Below, one piece after another: positions 42,555-55,400 of a stretch of 64,000 bases of DNA. Numbering within the stretch: the first letter of the stretch is position 1; each line of letters starts with the position of its first letter. Both the position numbers and the translations under genes were made by a program. The DNA lies in the NCBI RefSeq assembly GCF_008831285.2, contig NC_045138.2:35765115-35829114 (forward strand). Direction: 5' to 3'. Under the pieces are notes generated by a model that was given only the letters and a program-made list of their open reading frames with translations, did no database searches and had not been told where the DNA came from. Source of the DNA: Nymphaea colorata (taxonomy: Eukaryota > Streptophyta > Magnoliopsida > Nymphaeales > Nymphaeaceae).

Positions 42555-42800
42555 CGGTACGTCGGCCATGGCCGACGCAGGGAGGTCCTCCCGACTGGAG
42601 GTATGCGTTGGCCATGGCCGACGCACAGAGGGGCTGCTCCGGGAGCCCCTTTCTTTGTCTTCCTATTCTTATTTTTTTCCCCCCCACAATCTCTCTCGTT
42701 ATCTCTCTTTTCCATCGATGCTGGAGGCGCTGCGTCGGCTATGGCCGCCCCACCTTGCAAAAAAATTTGGACCCTTCCAGGGCTACCATGGCGGACGGGA
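42555..42800. repeat. Cluster of GGCCATGGCC palindromes
   Basis: A perfect 16-bp palindrome GTCGGCCATGGCCGAC is at 42561-42576, a near-copy TTGGCCATGGCCGAC at 42608-42622, and degenerate copies at about 42735 and 42785. A further hairpin (GGGGCTGC...) lies between them. The stretch is GC-rich in an AT-rich setting. It may be remnants of a palindromic transposon end; the origin is unknown. Confidence 0.6.
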
Positions 42801-43022
42801 ATGGAGGAATTGTATATACATTTTTTTTTTCTAGTCGTGCTTTTACTGTGTTGTTTTCATAACCTATTTGACTAATTTCATTTTTGTCTCATGAATTACC
42901 GATCTTCTCTTTCCTCTGCATTTCCTTTGCCTTTCGGTGTTGCTTGGATAAGCAGGTTGCTGTTCTGTAATGCTCACAAGTAAAACAAATTTAAGTTCAT
43001 TAGTTTGTATTAACTTCTTCAG

Positions 43023-43112
43023 ATATACCCGGTTATATCAGTAGGTACAGTGGTTAGGATCGATGGTGATGATGATGACAACCCATTTGCTGTTATTACA
43101 GCCCTTACTATG
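43023..43112 (+). pseudogene. BCCIP/BCP1-like exon fragment
   Basis: After an acceptor-like CTTCTTCAG, the frame reads ISVGTVVRIDGDDDDNPF then AVITALTMDR and stops. The spacing of [VI]G[TS]V[VI] + acidic run + F.[FV][IV][ST].LN/T resembles the BCCIP/BCP1 family (human IGSVIK...EDEVFGFISLLNL). A donor-like GATAG|GTAAGC follows. No other BCCIP segment is visible around it, so this looks like one exon captured or left behind, not a working gene. It is bracketed by a 21-bp direct repeat (42945-42965 and 43150-43170). Identification is by pattern memory only. Confidence 0.4.
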
Positions 43113-44234
43113 GATAGATGATAGGTAAGCTTTCCCCTGTTCCTATGGATGGATAAGCAGGTTGCTGTTCATGTAATTGTTCCTTCCTCACAGGCAGTAG
43201 GATGCTCAATTTTTTTTTTTTTTGTAGTTTGTGATTCTTAAATACCATCTTCAAGAGAGCAACTTTGAAGATAGAGCTGCAGATTACATGCAACTCGATT
43301 CCTAGATAGCAGTACTTTTAATATAGTTATTTGGATGCCCCATTAAGAATGTGAGTGTACCCATGTGAAAATGGAGGAGAACAAAAAAAAAATCACACCT
43401 TCCAACGGTCACCTAAAAGGTTAAAACGTCTCTCCTTTATTTTACCTTGTGCACCAAACACAGTTAATTTTACCCTGCAAAAATCTACCCTTTTCCTTCT
43501 TTTTTTTTTTCAGCATTCTTTTCCATGGTAAATTTACCATTCTAAATTCTTCCCTGCCATCAAAGAGGGCCTTAAGATTGAATTTGTCCTTGTTGAGGAC
43601 ATATGAAACTCATGGTAATCATTTGCCAACAAAGGCCAGGTGTTTGGGGTATTTGCTCACAAATAATTTTCTTAATTTGCCCCGCACATGAAAATTTGTT
43701 ATGAATTGTTTGATAACCTTAGCATGTAATCCATCAAGCTCTTAATATGCGACGCCTATGGTAATGAAAAATTGTACTCTGAACATCTTATCTTAAAGGG
43801 TTTTCTCAAAATTTTCAGGTTAGCAGGTGAGAGTTCCTGGAGGCTGCATGGGTAGTTTTTGACAGCTATAATCTACGCACATCATTGAGGCCTAGTTCCT
43901 GTTATGGTAGTTTTGAGATTCCATTCAGTTGTAGCATCAATTGGTATATTGAAAAAATGGTCTTGTATAATATGACTATTTTCATCAGAAGTTAAACCTT
44001 GTACTAGCTATGTTAGTTTCTTTGAACGTTTTTCCTTTTATACCTTTGGTTTTGGCTATTATTTCTCTATCCTGAGAATATCTTTACTTCTAAAATTTAT
44101 AATTTTCATAAATATGATGCTTACAGTTGTTAAATCATAGTCAATGAGGTCTAGGTGCCCTTTTTTTAATCCCTTTTTTCTTTTTTGCTACATTCTTGTG
44201 TTCTTTCTAATATTTTTCTTAGGTAAAAGTGGCT

Positions 44235-47200
44235 ATGGAAGGCCTTAAAAAATCAAAGGATCGTCTAAAGTTGAAGAAGAAAAAGAAATCACGGATAAGT
44301 AGTCGCATAGAAGAAGAACAACAACAACAACAGAAAGAAGGTAGCATGTCTAATGTCACTAGCATGATTTTCAGGGTATTATGTGATCTGTGGGATGCTC
44401 GTATATTTGACCTGTTACATATTTATGTGTTGCATTTACATATTTATGTGTTGCATCAACAAACTGTACAGTGCCAACACAGCAGAAATTACATAAAATT
44501 GGCATAAAGAACAAATTTACATCCAAAACATGTCTTTGGTACTTTTTCAATTTGGTGTAGAGGTCATAGGAGGGTGGAAACGGGAAACAAGCAACGACAA
44601 ATAATTTGTGAGAACAAATTTAATCCTAAGCATGCCTTTGGTGCTTTTGCAATTTGGCAAAGAAGCATAGAAGGGTAAGATTAGAATAGAACAATTGCAA
44701 ACACACAGATATTTACTACTTTTTCCTTTCTTGTGGAGTTGTCCTCTTTTTGTGAATGCTTGATGGTTTGCTTTAATTGTTCTGTGTCACTGATTATCAT
44801 GAGTTATGATCTTAGAGCTGATGTCTGAGGGAGTGGAGACAGATGAAGGTAACGACTCCATGTTGACAATGAAGAAGAAGAAGAAAAGAAAGTTGAAGGA
44901 CAAAAGCCTTGTTGAGAAGAAAGGTTTGTAACTTGGTCATGATTCCTAAGGCAGCTAGACGAAGTTAGAATTTTCTCTTTGCTTGGGTAACACGTTCTTA
45001 AGGTGTAACCCTTTATTGTTCTCCATGGGCACTGTTTGCTTGAGCAAATAATTTATTTATTGATAGTGGCCCTCACCCTAGTTTTGTTTTGAATGATTGT
45101 GAATTTTTGTTGACACTAGGTTGTCAAAATCAAGCATCAAGCACAGGTTGGTCACTGTGTGTATAAATACATGTGCATATGTGTGTAAGCACATGTGTGT
45201 AGAGAGAGAGAGAGAGAGAGTCCGAAAAATATGGAGATTCAAACCATGGTTTATAACTTATAGACATTGTGATCAGCCTAGTCAGCCAACTAGTGATTTT
45301 TATGCCGGGGACCACTCAATAGTTTAACGTCATGGGTTACTTTGTCATTGTAGTTTACCTTCTCTTTTTCGTATTGAAATATTTGATTCTTTGTGCAGTG
45401 AAGAAGTCAAAGAAAGGAGAAGGGATTAAAATGAAGAATGACACAAAGAATGATGGGGTGCTACAGGAGGAAGTTGATGATAAAAGTGAGTCTCGTCTTC
45501 ATTATGCGTATCTTCTTGACCTCACAATAATACTATTTTAATATTTTACTATTCCTCATTGTTCTTTGTACAACCTTTCGATTGTCCAACCTAAAACTCT
45601 TACCATGTTTAGAATTGCTTCCCACTCTAATCTTACTTTGGTCTCGAGGTAGAGAACACAATGCACAATTGTGTAGACCTAAACCAAATTTTGCTCTCTA
45701 TATCAAAGTTCTCAGTTGGATGCTTATTATGTTACCAATCTGTTAATAAGGGCTGGTCTTATGTTTAGAAATGTCAGCGTGGATGGTTGGTTTTGAAGTT
45801 CCTTACTCCAAATTAAGGAATGTAAAAAGTATGGTTTCTTGTTTCCTATCATTTGTTACATTTCTATAATTGGCAAGTCAATAAGCTAATTTTTCTTTCT
45901 AATTTAACAAGATTAATCCCAACTGTGAGCATGGACACTGACACATCATAACAACTTGAATGATGCAATAACTGTGTAATACTAGGATATAATATATGGA
46001 CATGCGTATGTATCTTAGGCTAAATTCATAAATCGCAATCTAAATACTAAAGCATGGTGGTCCTCATTCTTGATTTATAAATTCTAACACATAATGATAA
46101 GTATGATCAAATAAAGGGAAGCTTCATCATGCAAAAAAAAAAAAAAAAGACAATAAATTATTATATTCATAAATACATCCATAAGAGCTTTGCACGTTAC
46201 TTGAATGTCATGGTCTTGACTGCATCATGAAGAGCTATAAAATCCAATGACTACTTTACAAGTGTTCAACGTTATCTCGGATGCATAACAAGTGCTAGCA
46301 TGGACTAAAATTTGAGATGATCTTTTGCCTACATCTTATCTGTTATGATATTACGTGTCTGAATGCTTTGTTAAATGTTACAGTCACATAAGATATGCAT
46401 GAACATTAAACTGTCAAATAGATTTAGAGAAGCTATTTGTCTATTGTTTTGAGCAACTTTTTTACTTTAAATCTATTAATCTTTTCTACAAGACCATGGG
46501 CAAGTTTTGGATTTAGCATAATAAGCAAAAATTTTAGAAAGGTTTCACAACACTAAGTGTTGTGGTGTATTTCAGTCAAAATATCTTTTATGCTCATACT
46601 GGAGTTAGGAAGTCAATCCACATCTTTCCGTTATATATTGCAAGTAAATGCACATGCAGGGAAGCAATCCGTCTATGTTGATCGAGTAACTGGTAGCTAA
46701 ACCTTTTACTTTTTTTTTTGTTGATAATTATGTATTGGAGTTCTATTTTGGCTTAAAAATTTTTAACAAAGTTCTCTTTAAGTGGTTGTTATAAACTTGC
46801 CACCCTAACATGGTTTATACCATTGTCACTAAAAACACATTTTATTAAAAAAAAACGTGTATAAAACGTGAAAAACAAGTCAGCCGTATAAAATGCGAAA
46901 AAACACGTTTTAAGAAAAAACGCCAAAAAATAAAGAACGCGAAAAAAGGTATAATACGCATATAATACAGGATACGGGTATAATACGGGCATTATACACA
47001 TTTTTCCCTTTATTCGTAATTTTTATTATTTTTTATTTTTTATAATTTTCAAGATTTATTAAATGTTTTAAATTTTTAAAAAATTCGCTGAGATTTTCCC
47101 GAGATATACAACTTTGCCGTATTATACCCTAGAAATTTCTCGCCGTATATTCCGTACACGTTTTTTGTGACAACGGCTATTTGAGAAAATGTGACGGTTA

Positions 47201-50200
47201 GCATCCATTGCTCCATATAGGTTGGTTGTAAGCATCTTACCTTTTAAGAACATTAACTGACACCTCATGTGTTTTTTTTTCTTCTGTTGTTTTTCCTCAA
47301 TATCAACATTTTGGACTTCAACCTCTTTGCTTTCTGTTCGTCTCATAGCCCATAAATCATCAGGTGACATGTTTTTGATCTTCCAATTGGACTACGAGAG
47401 CATGTATGTTTTTAATCTAATAATCTTTCTACAGTTAATGAGTCAACTAGGTCTATAGGTGGCTTAGCTGTGTTGTTTCTGCAGTTCATGATGCTACAGC
47501 CTGGTCTTCCAGTATTTTTAAGTGATACACAAAACCAAATCCAAATAACAATTTTAAATTTTGGAAATGATGATTGTAGATTCTTAGCCATGACTAGTCA
47601 CACTTCTTTTCTTCTTTGGTTGTACTTTCTAAGCAACTATGGATTGTGATTGTCATGTAATTGTTAAATTTTATGCCAGATCCTAAGGTGAAGAAATCCG
47701 GCAAAATGGCAAAAAGGAAAATTTCTCAAGTATTGAGAGAAAGTGCAGATGCAGAGACAGATGAAGCAAATGAGGTTTATGAAATCCCTTCAGTAGATGA
47801 TGACTGCTCCAAAGGCATGAAAAGTATGTTAATTGTTGTGAGTTGCATGTCCTTGCACTGAGTATCGCTGTTCTCCTTTTCTATTTATATTTCTGTTTTT
47901 CTCTAACCTATGTACATGTGTTGTCTCGAGTGGTTCATCCTGTCACACTTGTGCATAATAGTAAACTGTTAGATAGGTGCCTTTCAAATGCTTCTTTTCT
48001 ATGTTTTCTTATCTTCAAAACCGTGTTGCTGCTTTTTGAAGATGTTCAAAAAGGAAGTAGCACTAAAAATTTGAATCAGAAACTAGCAGTATGGTGTCTG
48101 GAATTATGTTGCTGTTGCCATTAGTTATTTGTGGGGAATGTCCCTTTCATTGATGGCTGAATTTTGTTACTGTCCTTTCATTGATGGCTGAATTTTGTTA
48201 CTGTTCCATCAGTTATCTCCCTGTTGAATATCCTGTCAAGTAGTGTGTACTTTCTTACTAGCTGAAGTTTCATTGCTGTAGTTACTAGTAAACCTTTCCT
48301 TTTTTCTTGTCAGAGTGGGTCACTGAATACCATCAACGTAGACCCGGGTTGGAGATTTTGCAACAGGAAATTGATGACTTTATAGTTGCCTATGAAACAA
48401 GGAAGGAAAAGGTATTAGTTTGCTAGAACTTTTTTCTTAGTACATCTACGTTCAGAAGGAAATGTTAACATGGCAAAAAATACAGACACTGTCGTTATAT
48501 ATGAGAGCACGAAATTCCCAAGAAACATGGCTTTTGAAATCCATTCGTGTTAACACAACAGAATGCTTTTTGCCGTTTCGGGTTGTGTGACTATGTTATA
48601 CTTGTATTTGATGCATTATTGTTGAGGCCAAATAGTTAGTTTCTGAACTAAAATTTCCTAGTATCATCAAATACTTAAACAATGATTTCTAGGACAGGTT
48701 GGTTTTTTACTTAAATCCAGAATCCAAAAGATAAAATTCGTTCCAGGCAAATTTGATACTGCTGTAGTTGATGGTGAATAACTGATGACGTGCTTTAGAA
48801 TTCTGTATCTCCACATGATTGGATTATTTATATTCAGTTGCTCTGATTTCTCAGGAAAGGAAAGAGAGGGAAGCACTTGCTGCAGATGGCGGATGGACTG
48901 TTGTTACACACCATAAAGGTAGAAAAAAAACAATGGATGCTGAAAGTGGAATCGCTGTGGGATCTATTGCGGAGGCAGTTGTTTTGGAAAAAATTGCCAA
49001 AAAGAAAAACAAAGAACCAGCTAAAGATTTTTACAGATTCCAAAGACGTGAAGCCCAGAGAAATGGTAGGCGAAAGATTTCATTTTGCACACAAATTTGA
49101 TCAAATGTTTTTAATAAATGTTGTGGAATTTACAGTATGCAATACTGCAATGTGTCATGTTGATGTATTTGATTGTTCATATGCATTAAAGGTGTGGGAG
49201 TTTGAGCTGTGATGGTGAAACAATAAGGTTGGAAATATATGGAAATTGATAGGATGTGATTGCCTCTGGTGTTTTCTGCACATGTATATATATGTGTATG
49301 TGTATATATGTAGATACATATGCTTTGGGTAGTTAAAGAGGTTTTATTTTTTTTATTTTAATTATTGACTACTCCCTTTGGAGCTAAATTGCTTGAAAAC
49401 ATAGTAGAGTCTACTTGAAAGAACTATCCTTGGACTGTTCACTTGCCATATAATGAGCGCCACATTTCAAGTCGGGTGCTCTATTTGAGCTACTTGAGCT
49501 CAACTCATTTATTAAACTAGTCAGGTATGAGTAAAAAGTTAAAGCTTGAGTTTAGCAATCTCAGGTTTTTGGGCTTGAGAGTTGAGTAAGCTCATCACAC
49601 TGTTGGTGTATTTGTGATCACACTGTTGGTGTATTATGTGTTTTCTTTGGCTCCTCAAATCATGTTTTCAACTTCATCAACCCACTCTTCTCCTTCTGTT
49701 GGAAAATAGAAAATCTTTCTAAATTCTTGCTAGCGAAACTTTGAGTAACATGTGCTGAACTCGAGCTTAGCCCCAGCCGAGCCCGAGCAAGTTCAGTGTA
49801 CTCAAGTTTCACCTGAGCTCGATTTGGCCCAACTAGGCTCAAGCTCTTGATAGGAACATCCCTAGTCTTGGGGAGACCTATGTGTAGGTAGCTGCACGAT
49901 GTCTGAGGAATCTTTACTGAAATTATAGAAACTATAACTAGCGATGTAACTGTATCCTTAGGTGATTACCTGATTTACATAAAGCTGCGGATTGGGAAAA
50001 GCTTCTCACAGCTTAAGTCTTGCCGGCTTGTAAGAGCTGATCTCAACTCATTAGATGAACTTAAGCTTAAGTAAACACCTGTTTGCTTCAGCTCAGCGTT
50101 TAGAAGATCACAAACAGGTCACGTGCTGTATGTTGTTTTGCCTTGTACAATGTTAAGAATTTGCAAATTCTATTTTTTATTGCTTGAAATGTGTCATTCC

Positions 50201-50776
50201 TTGTGTAACTTTTGCAATGTGGGTTTGCTCGGTATGAATGATAGCTTATGAAAGCATGGAAGACTGTTATTTTTAAGGGGAACCTGCCTAACTTTGTTTA
50301 TCTTACTCGAGTTAGCCTGTGCTTGAGCTTATTTTGGCTCATCTACCTGTTTTGAACACCCTCATCTTGTTCATATCAGCTCCAATTTTAAATTCAAGTC
50401 CTTTGGACTTTTTTATTCGTCTATCGGTTGCATGGAGTGAGTAGAACTACAACGTGGCGACTTTTCTTAGCTTTACCCAACAGAAGCTTTTATCCTTAGT
50501 ATTTGAATGAATTTTTCTATTTTCCTCATTGCTTAGGATTCATTTGTCTGGTTTGATTTTCTACGGTATTTTCTTATCTTGATTAAGCTCTTTACTATTC
50601 AATGGGCATATGCTATTGTTAACTTCTCCAGACATAAATTTTTATAAGATTCTCAATGCTGATACAAATTCAAAATGCTTTCTCTTGCAGAGGTTATGAT
50701 GCTGCAGAGCAAGTTCGAGCAGGATAAGAAAAGGATTCAACAATTGAAGGCAGCAAGAAAGTTCCGTCCTTTCTGA
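44235..50776 (+). CDS. RRP7: Ribosomal RNA-processing protein 7 homologue (RRP7)
   Basis: Seven coding exons: 44235-44340, 44816-44923, 45399-45485, 47680-47823, 48314-48411, 48855-49065 and 50691-50776. They give 279 residues with consistent phases. The N-terminal half is Lys-rich and low-complexity (KKKKKSRISSRIEEEQQQQQ and several KKSK/KKKKRK runs), typical of nucleolar proteins. The C-terminal RRP7 domain is clear: WVTEYHQRRPGLEILQQEID, GGWTVVTHHKGRKKT, AKDFYRFQRREAQRN and LQSKFEQDKKRIQQLKAARK ending FRPF. RRP7 acts in the UTP-C/CURI complexes of the small-subunit processome for 18S rRNA maturation. The ATG is the first in the exon that begins at 44222; a leader exon probably lies near 41.7 kb. 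An optional 33-nt exon at 46660-46692 would keep frame. No N-terminal RRM is evident, as in other plant RRP7 proteins. Confidence 0.92.
44415..44456 (+). repeat. Two tandem copies of a 21-bp unit
   Basis: TACATATTTATGTGTTGCAT occurs twice in succession in RRP7 intron 1. Confidence 0.85.
46821..47175 (-). mobile_element. MITE with CATTGTCAC termini, copy A (RRP7 intron 3)
   Basis: A 355-bp AT-rich element. The left end is CATTGTCACTAAAAACAC and the right end, reverse complemented, is CGTTGTCACAAAAAACGTG. The interior is full of TATAATACG/CGTATTATA motifs. It is homologous, in inverted orientation, to the element at 56062-56375: both contain the block AATTTTTAAAAAATT.. next to TATATCTCGG and GTATTATAC. 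No coding capacity and no clear target-site duplication, so the superfamily is unresolved. The strand is arbitrary, set opposite to copy B. Confidence 0.75.
48144..48204 (+). repeat. Two tandem copies of a 30-bp unit
   Basis: CTTTCATTGATGGCTGAATT and the following ten bases are present twice, head to tail, in RRP7 intron 4. Near-identical copies indicate a recent duplication. Confidence 0.85.
49440..49870. repeat. AGCTCGAG-rich repeat remnant in RRP7 intron 6
   Basis: Many variants of GAGCT/CTCGAGC/AAGCTTGAG occur in both orientations over about 430 bp, ending near AGGAACATCCCTAG. Such GAGCTCGAG-rich dispersed sequence is common in plant genomes and often derives from transposon ends. Borders and family are not determined. 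Confidence 0.35.
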
Positions 50777-52493
50777 CCAATCAATGGAAAAAAAAAAAAG
50801 AAAAATCAATTTTGACACAGTTGGGGTTGCCATCTGCAGTTTCGTTTGAAGAATGCTGCAGAGAATAGTTAGCAGTTGTTGTCCAACTTACATTCCTTTT
50901 TAATAGAATGCAAGCTTGGGTAAAAATATCCACTTTTTTTTTTCCTGCTTTATCTTTTAGTCTGAGGCGTCAGTATGCAGCAGATGATAGGCAGTAGCAC
51001 CATAATTGTGGAAACTAGTGATATTTATCTCTTATATTGCCGAAGGGATAATGTTTATTACTTCCTATACGTAGACCATTGAGGTCGTCTTGTGGTTTAC
51101 ACTCCTCCGTCTGAGGATATCAACTTATGTCCGCATGGGAATGCACAGTCGATAATGGTTTGATTTTAAAGCTCTTAAATTCTAAAAGCAAAGTCGTTCT
51201 TCAATCCCCCGTTTCATGGTTTAGAGTATCTTCTCTATGCGAACTTGTTTGACAAGAAGGACGACAAAAAGTTGACATCCTTCAAAAGTCGAATGTCAAT
51301 GGGAATACCGAGGGATAACCAGAACACGATATTATGGTGACAAAACTGCGACTGGTAAAATTGGCATGCAGTGGATTTAATGATTTTTTTCTCCCCAACA
51401 GGGAAAATAAAAGCTTAAATAGAATTATTTATTCGAAAATGTCAGCAGATACCACACTTATATTTGGGTTTTGCATGCCACTGAATTTAACACGAACATG
51501 CCTGCAGCATGTTAGATCGTGAAGGGGTTCTATTGCCAGACAATGATGATCAGATGCTGCACCGATCAACCTGATTCTCTCAAAGAATGAACGTAATGAT
51601 CTGATGCTGCACCGATCAACCTGATTCTCTCAAAGAATGAATGTAATGATGATCAGATGCTGCACCGATCAAACCTGCTCAAAGAAAGAATGTATTGACA
51701 TGTCAAAGTGCCTAAATCTAGAACTGTGGCATTTTTTTCAACTCTACAGACGGATAACCGGCTTAGTTGTAGGGCGAGCCAGGCCCAACTCTAAGTCGAC
51801 GGACTCGAGTTCTCTCGCTTTTCTCTGCACACATCCAATTAGGATGTCGCTTAGAGGGCCAGATATCCTACCTTTGAGTTTAATTTGAACTCCGTATCCA
51901 AAATTTTGAAAAATGTAGTGTTTAATTTCTACTCTGTTACCCGCTCTTTTTCTGCTACATTCTCATTTTCATGTGATTGGATCTAAAATTGAATCCAGTT
52001 TTCAAAGATAAACTTCGTATATCCAACCCATTCAGCCCCACGTAATTGTAACTCAAGCCGAAGAACAGCGATCAAACGCCACGCTTAGGTCACAAGAACT
52101 CAAATAACTTGCTCTGAGATTTACCATTCAAAAGAATTGGTTTTACCTTGAACGTTCAATAATTCGCTAAGGAGAAATTACAGATTCACCTTCGCCAAAA
52201 TGAAAAAGGATGGGTTCAGGTTAGCTGGAACTTACAAACTTCGGGACTCTCTCAGAAGCCAGGATTGACGTTCCAGGAAAAAAAAAAACAAAACAAAACA
52301 AACAAATAATGCCATGCCGCTGAGCATGTCGCTGTCCAGTATACGTCCAACTAAAAGACACAGATGGAAGATAAGGTTAAGGAGATGAAATGAATGACAA
52401 AATTTTTTGGCAAAACGTAAATGAAACAGAATACGTGGATCAGTAAAAATTCCATGAAAAGAGAACAGTGCAGCACATTAATTTTGGAAATCT
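50777..52493. other. Convergent 3' flanks of RRP7 and SRP68
   Basis: The region holds both 3'UTRs and a tandem repeat (51548-51695). No gene was recognised. Confidence 0.55.
51548..51695 (+). repeat. Three tandem copies of a unit of about 50 bp
   Basis: The core GATGCTGCACCGATCAACCT recurs at 51548-51597, 51598-51650 and 51651-51695. Copies 1 and 2 are nearly identical; copy 3 is diverged and shortened. Confidence 0.9.
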
Positions 52494-55400
52494 TCAACCC
52501 CAGAATCTGCTGAAGATACTCTTCTTGTCCTTTTTTACTCTTGCCTCTAGCGAAGGGAATTCAATAGAGTAGTAAGCGATGTCCATGACAATAGGGTTGC
52601 AAGGCACTGACTGGAAAGCCGGTGGAAACATTGCAATACGTGGAACTCCTTTTGTGTGGGAATCACCAACCGCAGACTCGTAGGCCTCGAGCATTTCAAG
52701 GAGATATTTTTCCGGCTGCAATAGAAAGTTGTCCTTGTTAAGCAGCAAGTATAAAAGCTTATGACAAATTATTTGTATACCATAATTGCTAAAGATCAAT
52801 ATTTTGGTAGTTAACCAAAAGATGCAAGCATCGACCTATAGCAACCGGAAAAAAACTTGTAACTGAGCAAAGTCGATTCATATGGAAGGTTTATCTGGGG
52901 AGAATGCGAAAACACTGCAAAATTAGGGTTTTAGAATGATTGGGCATTAAACTGTTGAACTACGTTCAAAAATGCCCTCAAGTGTTCGCCGAGAATGCAG
53001 TTATCTACACGAATCCAGAACTAGAATAAGTTACCTTCTTTCCAGCACCAGAAAGCGAGATTGTTGATACTCCTTTAGATATACTTTCTTTGGCATTCTC
53101 CTCCTCCAAGATGCCCGTCGCATGCTCTATATAGCTGCTAGACCTACAATTGTCGGCCAGTACCTTCAACTCCTGTATCAACTAATCACCCAAAATACAA
53201 GGTTAACCAGGAGGCAATTGTGAGGAACATTTTCATGAAATAGAAAATCCATGGTACCCTTGTATCTCAACAAGTGGCTATAAGAGAAACAGTACACAGC
53301 TAGCTATCTCACCTTATCAGGATCTGCAACCAATTGCAATCTCTTGAGAACAACATCAACAAGCAAGCGAGCGTGACAGTATAAAGCATATGCTTCTGCC
53401 CTTTTTCCAGCTGAACTATAAGACTTAGCCAAATAGAAGCACCTGCGCCGACATGCTTAGGAGTTAAGAGTTAAGACTCGCATCAAGCCAAGGGAACACT
53501 AATACTTAAACTGTACATGGTTATGATAATTGCACTACCTAAGCTATTAACAAGCAAGAAAATTATGCATTTATAAACACTTCAATAAACAAATTACAGG
53601 GACAGTTTAAAAAACAAAAACCAACATTTCAAGCAACAAATTAGGGACTAAATTAGCAAAATTAATGAAAAGCAAACCTTCTCTCAGACTAAGAAAACTG
53701 AAATATGAAGAACGAATAAATTTTTTGTTAAAACTAAATATAATAGCTAACAATGTTGGCAGCTGCTAATTTTAAAATTTAAACAGACACAAAAATAGCA
53801 ATTTGGTTTATGATACTAACATCTGGAAAATTACCCTGTTAATTAGGCCATTGGAACATGAAATTATTACAAATCTTAAAAAAAACATTTTTTTCTCTGT
53901 TTGCAAGCACTTTTTACAGTCTAGTTATCACAGTAAAATAGCTGAGATCAGAAAAGCACATCCCTCTAAGCCCAAATAGTGAAAGAGAAAAGAGAAAGGT
54001 GAGGGAAAAACCTTTCTGCCTGATAAACTGAACTCTTGAGCTCATATTCTTCGGCAAATGCCACCTCTTCTGCTTTTCTTTCTCTTCCTGAACTAACTAA
54101 ATCTGTCAAATCTGTTGTATTCTGAAAGAATGAAACAGAAATGAAGAGTGTAGCAGTCAGCCTCCCAATTATTGCATGGCAAAGCATCATGCGAGCAGAT
54201 ATTCATACGACAAGCAGCTGATAAGGACATACAGGAGTTATACCTGGATTAACAAGTCATATAGACGAACAAGTTCTTCAGGTTTTGTGCGTTTTTCACC
54301 CTTGTCATCAGGATTTCTGCTAAGTTTACTTTTAGCAATCGTAACAAGCAACTGATTACGTTCAATTGTACGTTGCACTAGGACGGCGCTGACAGCCTTG
54401 TCAAGGCCATTAAGATCATCCTTAACATTTTCTGCATTTCCTGCAGTAACCTGAGTATGCATATTAAATGGATAAGCATAGCCAATATGGTCAGCCATCA
54501 ATAATCAAGTAACTGTGGTATCAAAAAAATTGATGCAAGAAAAAATCTGTACAGCAACTAGGGGTGTTTAGCTCCAGCTGATAAAAAGATTCAGAAGAGC
54601 ATCACCAAAGGGATACAAAAAGAGGCAACTTACCAAATCATTGCGTATACAGCGCCTGGCGTCATGATATGCAGCAAAGATTTTATCGAACAAGGAAATC
54701 CTTTTCTCAGCAGGGAGTGCTTCTGATGATGGACCGTGCAAATCTTTCTCCAGCTCCTGAGCTGTTCAGATTTCTTAATGAGTCAAGCAGCATTCAGAAG
54801 TCTATGAGATATACATCTTTTCCTTTGTGAACTACCCATTATTATTCCAAAAGCGACACTAGAAGACTTAATTTGTATCTAGATTAATTAAATGCCATAG
54901 GTTTATATAATGTGCAATCATTGATTTAAACAACAATAGTTTAAAAGCAAAAAAGAAAGGAGCATCAGCTCAGTCTACAGAAAGGAGGTTAGAGCACATG
55001 TATTGCCTTCAGTAAAGCTTACATACACCTATTTGGAGCTTGTTTGAAAGGGGTTTCAAATATGATAATGTGATAACTTTAATTGAAGTAGCCATTAGTA
55101 CCACCAGAAGTTACAATGGAAAACATGTAATGTTGTGGAACAATGTTTCTCAGTTAGAAACGTAAAATGAGATCAAGTTTTACATATTTCTTGTTTATTT
55201 GTTTAGCTGACTGTCAATATAAAGTTACAAACTAGAGAAACTGAACATGAGAACTTTCAAGAAAAACTGGAAGCCGAGAAATTGGTTTAGACTTGAACCA
55301 CGCTATATTTCTTCAGTTGCTGTCCTGCAATTAAGAGGTATTATTCACTCTACCAGGTTGGCTTTATACAAGCATCCAACATTCTCAAGACACTTCATAC

